A stretch of DNA of 11,208 nt from Actinomycetota bacterium (GTDB lineage: Bacteria; Actinomycetota; Thermoleophilia; Gaiellales; Gaiellaceae). Location of the stretch: contig VAXK01000149.1 in assembly GCA_005885565.1 (NCBI GenBank), positions 1 through 11,208 on the forward strand. The letters are read 5' to 3'. The notes beneath the pieces were generated by a model, which saw nothing but the letters and a program-made list of their open reading frames with translations, did no database searches and was not told where the DNA came from. Positions 7,755-11,208 of this stretch are shown here, piece after piece. The position numbers were made by a program, and so were the translations under genes. Position 1 is the first letter of the stretch. Each line of letters begins with the position of its first letter.

Positions 7755-8398
7755 GACGGCTCGTCGTGCTCGCGCTCGCCGCCGCCCTCGCGGGAACGGT
7801 GGCGGGAACCGCGCGCGGCGACGGCGACCCGGCCAGCGACGTCCTGCTCTCCGACAATGTCTTCCTCTCCTATCAGTCGCCGTACGGGAGCGCCGAGGGC
7901 CGAGCGCTGGAGGCGCTCGCGAAGGAGGCGAAGCAGCAGCACTTCCCGATGCGGGTCGCGGTCATCACGCAGATCGCCGACCTCGGCGCGATCGGCGGAC
8001 TGTACGGCAAGGCCCAGCGCTACGCCGACTTCCTCGCGAGCGAGATCACCTTCGTCTACCGCGGAACGCTCGTCGTGGCGATGAACGGCAAGCCGGGCGG
8101 CTTCGGCGTCCACGGCCCCGGCGCGACGCCAGCCGCGCGGCGGGCGCTCGCACGGATGAAGCTGCCGAGCACGTCCGTGACGGCCGCCGAGCTCGCCCGT
8201 CTCGCCGCGACCGCCATGCAAGGCGTCGCCGCGGCGTCGGGGCACCACCTCGCAGCTCCCTCCGCCGCGGCGACGAAGAAGAAGACGTCGACGCGTCTCC
8301 TCGACCTGTTCCTGATCGCCGCCCTCGCCCTCGCGGCGCTCGGCGGCGGCGCGACCCTCCTCGCCCGCTGGCTCCGCGGGCCCGCTCCGGCCGAGTAG
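7751..8398 (+). CDS. secreted, tail-anchored protein, possibly TPM-domain-like; last gene of copper operon
   Basis: 215 residues. The signal peptide spans about residues 1-23 (LVVLALAAALAGTVAGTARG). An extracytoplasmic domain of about 130 residues begins DPASDVLLSDNVFLSYQ, with MRVAVITQIADLGAI and FVYRGTLVVAMNGKPGGFGV. A Thr/Lys/Ala linker (AAATKKKTSTR) leads to one C-terminal helix (LFLIAALALAALGGGATLLA) and a short tail. The alternation of an alpha/beta core and tail anchor recalls TPM-domain proteins (YgcG/TLP18.3 type), but I cannot confirm this, and the TPM acidic motifs are not obvious. The GTG overlaps the stop of the microprotein (GTGA). The stop TAG abuts the convergent gene's stop. 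Confidence 0.8.
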   Translation: MRRLVVLALAAALAGTVAGTARGDGDPASDVLLSDNVFLSYQSPYGSAEGRALEALAKEAKQQHFPMRVAVITQIADLGAIGGLYGKAQRYADFLASEITFVYRGTLVVAMNGKPGGFGVHGPGATPAARRALARMKLPSTSVTAAELARLAATAMQGVAAASGHHLAAPSAAATKKKTSTRLLDLFLIAALALAALGGGATLLARWLRGPAPAE

Positions 8399-8683
8399 CT
8401 ACGCCGCCGGCCCGCGCAGGTTGTGGACCTCGAACGCGTCGAGCGGCGGCGGCTCGCCCTCGGGGGCCTCGAGGCCCGCTCGACCCATCGCCGGGGTGAG
8501 AGTGTCCCGCTCGAACCTCCGGTAGGCGTCCTCCGACTCCCAGACGTCGATGATCCGCATGCCACCGCCGTGCACGGACGCGGTGTGGAGGATCATCCCC
8601 TCGGGATCCTCTGGGATCTCCGAGTTGAGCCGGTCGTACTGGTCGCGCGAGATCGGCAGCTCGCCGATGAAGCCCCAGGCCAT
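8399..8683 (-). CDS. small dimeric alpha/beta-barrel (ABM-like) protein
   Basis: 94 residues, cytoplasmic, no signal. The pattern beta (MAWGFIGELPIS), helix (RDQYDRLNSEI), beta (GMILHTASVHGGGMRIIDVWES), helix (EDAYRRFERDTLTPAMGRAG), beta (FEVHNL) is that of the antibiotic-biosynthesis-monooxygenase-like / EthD-like ferredoxin folds. Many such stand-alone proteins have no known substrate. A strong Shine-Dalgarno (AAGGAGGGG) lies 3-5 bases before the ATG at 8683. It begins 39 bases after the stop of the XRE regulator on the same strand, so the two may be co-transcribed and this could be a target or companion of that regulator. The stop is immediately adjacent to the copper operon's last stop. 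Confidence 0.8.
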   Translation of the reverse strand: MAWGFIGELPISRDQYDRLNSEIPEDPEGMILHTASVHGGGMRIIDVWESEDAYRRFERDTLTPAMGRAGLEAPEGEPPPLDAFEVHNLRGPAA

Positions 8684-8722
8684 GTGCCCCTCCTTGTTCG
8701 ACGCTTGAGTGTCGGTGCGAGT

Positions 8723-10039
8723 TTACGCTCGACCGGCTGCGGCGCTCTGCTCGGCTTCGCGGGCGCCCGGGACCCGCTGGCTGTACGTCGTCGCCTGCTC
8801 GAGCACCGAGTAGGCGCGCTCCCCGCGGCCCGCGGCCCGGAGCGCCGCGGCCCAGTCCTGGGCGACGTAGACGGCCTCCCGCCACTGCCCGCGCTCGCAC
8901 AGGGCCTCGACCGCGCGCTTGTACTCCGCGTCGGCCGCGTCGATGTCGTCCAGCGCGACGTGTGCCATCGCCAGGGCGTGCCACGCGTTTGGCGCGTGGC
9001 GAACGTGCTCTGCGAGGAGTTTTGATGCCTCTCGCGCGAGCTCGAGCGCGCTGTCACCTCTTCCGAGCTTCGCCTCGCGCTTTGCCTGCTCCGCACGAAG
9101 CACTCCGCGATCGACCACGTCGTCGCCAAACTCCAGGAGCCGCTCCGCGCGTACGAGGTGCGGCCCGGCCTCCTCGGGTCGGCCCTGGTAGTTCTCGATC
9201 TGCGCCGAGAAGAGATGGGCGCGCGCGATCTGGAGCGTGTCGTCGGCGATCTCGGCGAGCGCCCGGGCGTAACCGATGGCCGACAGCGCCGCATCGCCGT
9301 CGCCCTCCATCCACAGGAGCCGAGCTCGCTCCCAGTGGACGGCTACCCGCTCGCCGAATCCGCCGAGCCGTTCCGCGCGTTCCGTCGCCTCGTCGAGCAC
9401 CGCTCGCGCCCGCTCGAGCGCCCCCATCGCGGAGAGAGCAGTCGCCAAAAAGCTCCGATAGCGAATCTGCGCCGTCAGGTAGCGATCGTCCTCGTCGACG
9501 GCGGCAATGCACCCGTCGAGCAACTTGATCGCCATGACGTGGGCGTTCGTCCCGAGGTAAGCGCGGGAGAGGGTCTCGTAGACGTCCGGCCGCGTCTCCG
9601 GCCGCACCCCTCCCGATGCAACGACAGCTTCGAGCTGGCGCACCGCTTCCTGATTCTCACCGCGCCGTGCCATGAGCGCGCCGAGCGTCGCCCGAATACG
9701 GATCTCCAGCCCGTCGGGCACCTCTTCGGCAACGAGGCCGACGAGGATCTCTTCGGCCCGACCCAGGTCGTGCCCCATCCGCAGTTCGAGCTCCGCGTCC
9801 GCTAGCCGTAGCTCGCGTTCCTTCGACGCCGGCACCGCCGAGCCCGTCTCCAGATACTCCGGATCGACGCCGAGCCGGCTCGCGATCGCGCGGAGGGCTT
9901 TCAAGGACGGCTTGCGTCCCCCGTTCTCGATCCTCGAGATGTAGGCGTACGACACACCCGGTGCGGAGATCGCGCGCTGGGAGAGCCCGCGAGAGAGCCG
10001 CAGCCGCCGGATCCGCTGGCCGACGGTTTCCTCTGTCAC
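8723..10039 (-). CDS. XRE-family HTH regulator with C-terminal TPR array (RRNPP-like architecture)
   Basis: 438 residues from the GTG at 10039. The XRE/Cro-C1 helix-turn-helix spans about 7-63 (GQRIRRLRLSRGLSQ, then SYAYISRIENGGRKPSLKAL). The rest, about 75-430, is helical with repeated TPR-like pairs (for example AVRQLEAVVASG, YETLSRAYLGTNAH, RYRSFLATALSAMGALERA, WHALAMAHVALDDIDAADAEY, WAAALRAAGRGERAYSVLEQA), a fold that often binds peptides or proteins. A TTG at 10075 extends the frame by 12 residues. GTG 10039 is preferred because the homologous N-terminus begins there and TTGACT-N18-GACGAT ends 6 bases before it (leaderless). No SD is seen at either start. Divergent from a tiny peptide gene. 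XRE-TPR proteins of this type are, as I recall, numerous in Thermoleophilia, mostly without known ligands. Confidence 0.9.
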   Translation of the reverse strand: MTEETVGQRIRRLRLSRGLSQRAISAPGVSYAYISRIENGGRKPSLKALRAIASRLGVDPEYLETGSAVPASKERELRLADAELELRMGHDLGRAEEILVGLVAEEVPDGLEIRIRATLGALMARRGENQEAVRQLEAVVASGGVRPETRPDVYETLSRAYLGTNAHVMAIKLLDGCIAAVDEDDRYLTAQIRYRSFLATALSAMGALERARAVLDEATERAERLGGFGERVAVHWERARLLWMEGDGDAALSAIGYARALAEIADDTLQIARAHLFSAQIENYQGRPEEAGPHLVRAERLLEFGDDVVDRGVLRAEQAKREAKLGRGDSALELAREASKLLAEHVRHAPNAWHALAMAHVALDDIDAADAEYKRAVEALCERGQWREAVYVAQDWAAALRAAGRGERAYSVLEQATTYSQRVPGAREAEQSAAAGRA

Positions 10040-10133
10040 CGTCGCATCGTCGCTCGTCAACAGGTGCTCAGTCAATAGCCGCGTCGAAACCGTTTGACAG
10101 AGCCTGTCCCTAGTAAGCGCAGCGTCGTATCGT
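10040..10133. promoter_or_regulatory. divergent promoter region with GTCAA-type half-site cluster
   Basis: Between the regulator and the 29-residue ORF lie GTCAA at 10056-10060, GTCAA at 10071-10075, and an imperfect palindrome GTCGAAACCGTTTGAC at 10083-10098 whose arms are GTCGAA and TTTGAC (inverted GTCAAA). That makes four related half-sites in 43 bases. On the + strand TTGACA (10094-10099) is a perfect -35 for the peptide gene and overlaps the palindrome; its -10 is unclear (TATCGT at 10128-10133 has no good -35 of its own, and nothing good lies 17 bases from TTGACA). On the - strand TTGACT (10075-10070) with GACGAT (10051-10046), spacer 18, could drive a leaderless regulator mRNA. Operator function is inferred. 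Confidence 0.4.
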
Positions 10134-10167
10134 CCGCCTCAACTGCGACCGGAAAGGAGGGAGGCGA

Positions 10168-10257
10168 ATGCGTAAGGCAGCGCTCATGCGGGCGCTTGTA
10201 GTGCTCGCGTCGCTGGTGGCGGTCCTCGCGAGCGCCGACCTGATCGACCCGCACTGA
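10168..10257 (+). CDS. 29-residue putative exported peptide precursor divergent from XRE-TPR regulator
   Basis: The ATG at 10168 is preceded by AAAGGAGG (10153-10160), about 7 bases away, the strongest Shine-Dalgarno in the window. The product has basic residues R2, K3 and R8, a hydrophobic core from L10 to L20, then A21-S22-A23, a signal-peptidase-like AXA site, and a tail D24-LIDPH. Cleavage after A23 would release the hexapeptide DLIDPH. TGA at 10255-10257 is followed by an in-frame TAG two codons' reach away and a GC hairpin. The size and layout match peptide-pheromone precursors paired with HTH-TPR (RRNPP) regulators. Alternatives are a leader peptide, a toxin-like membrane peptide or a chance ORF. 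The hydrophobic core is short for a classical signal. Confidence 0.6.
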   Translation: MRKAALMRALVVLASLVAVLASADLIDPH

Positions 10258-10266
10258 TAGGCACCC

Positions 10267-10298
10267 CGGGGGCGGGCGTCTCTCGACTCCCGCCCCCG
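10267..10298 (+). terminator. GC hairpin downstream of the 29-residue ORF
   Basis: CGGGGGCGGG (10267-10276) pairs with CCCGCCCCCG (10289-10298) as a perfect 10-bp stem with a 12-base loop, starting 9 bases after the stop. No clear T-run follows (CTCTAGG), which is common for GC-rich actinobacteria. It suggests that the small ORF is its own short transcription unit. Confidence 0.6.
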
Positions 10299-10390
10299 CT
10301 CTAGGGCCAGCCTCGAGACCCAAGACGCGGGGGAGAGCATCTTCACGCTGTATCGAGTGCGGTATTTGTCTGACTTCGCCGTCGGTCATT

Positions 10391-10418
10391 GCGATCGAAA
10401 GATAGAAACGTCGATCGC
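10391..10418. repeat. inverted repeat, possible terminator of the GH18 gene or protein-binding site
   Basis: GCGATCGA (10391-10398) and TCGATCGC (10411-10418) are perfect 8-base arms around a 12-base A-rich centre. It lies about 50 bases past the GH18 stop on the - strand. There is no T-run, so termination is uncertain; a dimeric regulator site is an alternative. Confidence 0.4.
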
Positions 10419-10468
10419 GATCCTACCTTTCAGACCGGCGGACACGGGCAGCCGCCCGCGCCGCTCTG

Positions 10469-11208
10469 CTACGGGCCTGAGGTCATCGCGGCAACGAGGT
10501 CGTTGGCGTTGTCGTCCTGGCTGACCTCCCACGCCCACAACCCGCGGAGGTGCCTGGCGTTCACGAGCTGGGCCCGCTCGACGACTCCGTGCGGATCCAT
10601 GTAGCTGATGAACGTGCCGCCGTCGAGCGTCGGGTTGTAGAGCCACGGCGCGCCCGCCGGCCCGTTCCAGTACCACGCGAAGCCGTTGATCGCCTTGTCG
10701 TCCGCCCCGAGGTTCTTCGGCGGCGCGAGCGCCGTCGGGCCGATCACCGTGAGATTCCCGTCCGTGAGCCCGGTGTCGACGAGCTCGTGGAAGGTCGGCG
10801 AGTCGTTATAGGGCCATCCCTGCGGCACGAAGCTTTGGTAGAGGCCGTTGCTCGTGCCCGGTACGCCGACGTAGCGCTTGCCGTAGAACGGGACGCCGAC
10901 GACGAGCTTGTCAGGCGGAACGCCGTTCGCCAGGTAGTAGTCGACGGTTCCCTTCGTGTTCCACGTGGACTGGATCGCGGCGCCGCCGACGGGCGGCTCC
11001 TTCGGGTCGAGCGAGAACGGGGAGTTGAAGTCCGTCCACGTTTCCCACGAGCCGTGGAAGTCGAACGTGAGCAGGTTGACCCAGTCGGTGGCCTGCACCG
11101 CGCTCGCGAGCTCCCAGCTCCCCGACGAGTTCACGTTGCCGGCCGGGAGGTCGGCGGTCAGGAGGTAGTGCTTGGCGGTGGTCGCGCCGTACGCGTCGAG
11201 CTGGCTGC
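10469..11208 (-). CDS. glycoside hydrolase family 18 chitinase-like enzyme, C-terminal part (partial)
   Basis: The gene enters from beyond the window's right edge and ends at TAG 10471-10469; about 246 residues are visible, and the frame stays open to base 11208. GH18 features include LLTADLPAG (a barrel strand), VNLLTFDFHGSW (the family's M-[ST]-Y-D-x-HG strand, with Phe for Tyr), DKLVVGVPFYGKRY, an insertion domain of about 85 residues as in subfamily A chitinases, NGFAWYWN, TFISYMD, and the final strand LRGLWAWEVSQDD. The catalytic DxxDxDxE strand should lie upstream, outside the window, so activity cannot be judged. The visible end has no carbohydrate-binding module. It probably hydrolyses chitin or a related GlcNAc polymer outside the cell (family knowledge plus inference). 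Confidence 0.92.
   Translation of the reverse strand, partial: SQLDAYGATTAKHYLLTADLPAGNVNSSGSWELASAVQATDWVNLLTFDFHGSWETWTDFNSPFSLDPKEPPVGGAAIQSTWNTKGTVDYYLANGVPPDKLVVGVPFYGKRYVGVPGTSNGLYQSFVPQGWPYNDSPTFHELVDTGLTDGNLTVIGPTALAPPKNLGADDKAINGFAWYWNGPAGAPWLYNPTLDGGTFISYMDPHGVVERAQLVNARHLRGLWAWEVSQDDNANDLVAAMTSGP

Larger units (their letters stand above)
10258..10468. other. non-coding gap between peptide gene and GH18 gene
   Basis: No credible gene is seen on either strand in these 211 bases. The gap is less GC-rich in its middle (about 10360-10430) than the flanking genes. It holds a GC hairpin at 10267-10298, a second inverted repeat at 10391-10418 and a short one at 10445-10458 (CGGGC/GCCCG). 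The peptide gene and the GH18 gene converge here, so terminators for both are expected. Confidence 0.7.

Noticed and set aside
10037..10075. TTG at 10075 as start of the XRE-TPR regulator
   Set aside because: It lacks a ribosome site and coincides with a TTGACT box. The HTH domain starts normally from GTG 10039, though the longer form cannot be excluded.
10072..10389. 105-codon - strand frame across the peptide ORF and its flanks
   Set aside because: No ribosome site and no recognisable domain. It runs antisense to the ORF with the strong Shine-Dalgarno and through its hairpin.
10386..10676. Small - strand frame overlapping the GH18 gene end
   Set aside because: It overlaps the GH18 coding frame and its sequence looks like a frameshifted GH18 translation followed by non-coding DNA.

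Overview
The window is very GC-rich DNA (C or G at most third codon positions, many GTG starts, 4-nt stop/start overlaps). Protein styles (the XRE-TPR regulator, the BadF-type kinase, the copper cluster) suggest an actinobacterium, most likely of class Thermoleophilia (Gaiellales/Solirubrobacterales type). That placement is inference from recollection of such proteins, not a search.

Layout. (1) 1-2176, + strand: the end of a sugar-catabolism operon. It holds the last codons of an upstream gene, a BadF/GlcNAc-kinase-family gene broken by an internal deletion with frameshift near 326-334, and an intact MalK/UgpC-type sugar ABC ATPase. (2) 2177-3800, - strand: an operon of a secreted protein of unknown function, a CtaG-like (caa3-type) cytochrome oxidase assembly membrane protein, and a tiny four-cysteine zinc-ribbon protein. 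(3) 3848-8398, + strand: a tightly packed copper-handling operon. It holds a His-motif lipoprotein with an internal duplication, a His/Cys four-helix membrane protein, a YcnI-like protein, a CopC-CopD fusion with a Met-containing C-terminal domain, a 32-residue membrane microprotein, and a secreted, tail-anchored protein perhaps related to TPM domains. Blocks 2 and 3 diverge from a 47-bp gap where both genes show TATCCT-N7-start, which looks like two leaderless promoters back to back. Together they look like one copper delivery / oxidase maturation island. (4) 8399-10039, - strand: an XRE-HTH plus TPR regulator followed by a small dimeric alpha/beta-barrel (ABM-like) protein. (5) 10168-10257, + strand, divergent from the regulator: a 29-residue ORF with a strong Shine-Dalgarno, a signal-peptide-like body and an A-S-A site that would release the hexapeptide DLIDPH; a GC hairpin follows. 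(6) 10469-11208, - strand: the C-terminal part of a GH18 chitinase-like enzyme that runs off the window.

The most interesting candidate is the divergent pair in blocks 4 and 5. An XRE-HTH/TPR regulator facing a tiny exported-peptide gene has the architecture of RRNPP peptide-pheromone systems, which are best known from Firmicutes. A cluster of GTCAA-like half-sites lies between the two genes. Function and peptide processing are inferred, not shown. Secondary points are the broken kinase, the paired leaderless promoters, the uncharacterised members of the copper operon, and two convergent gene pairs whose stops abut as the same TAGCTA palindrome.
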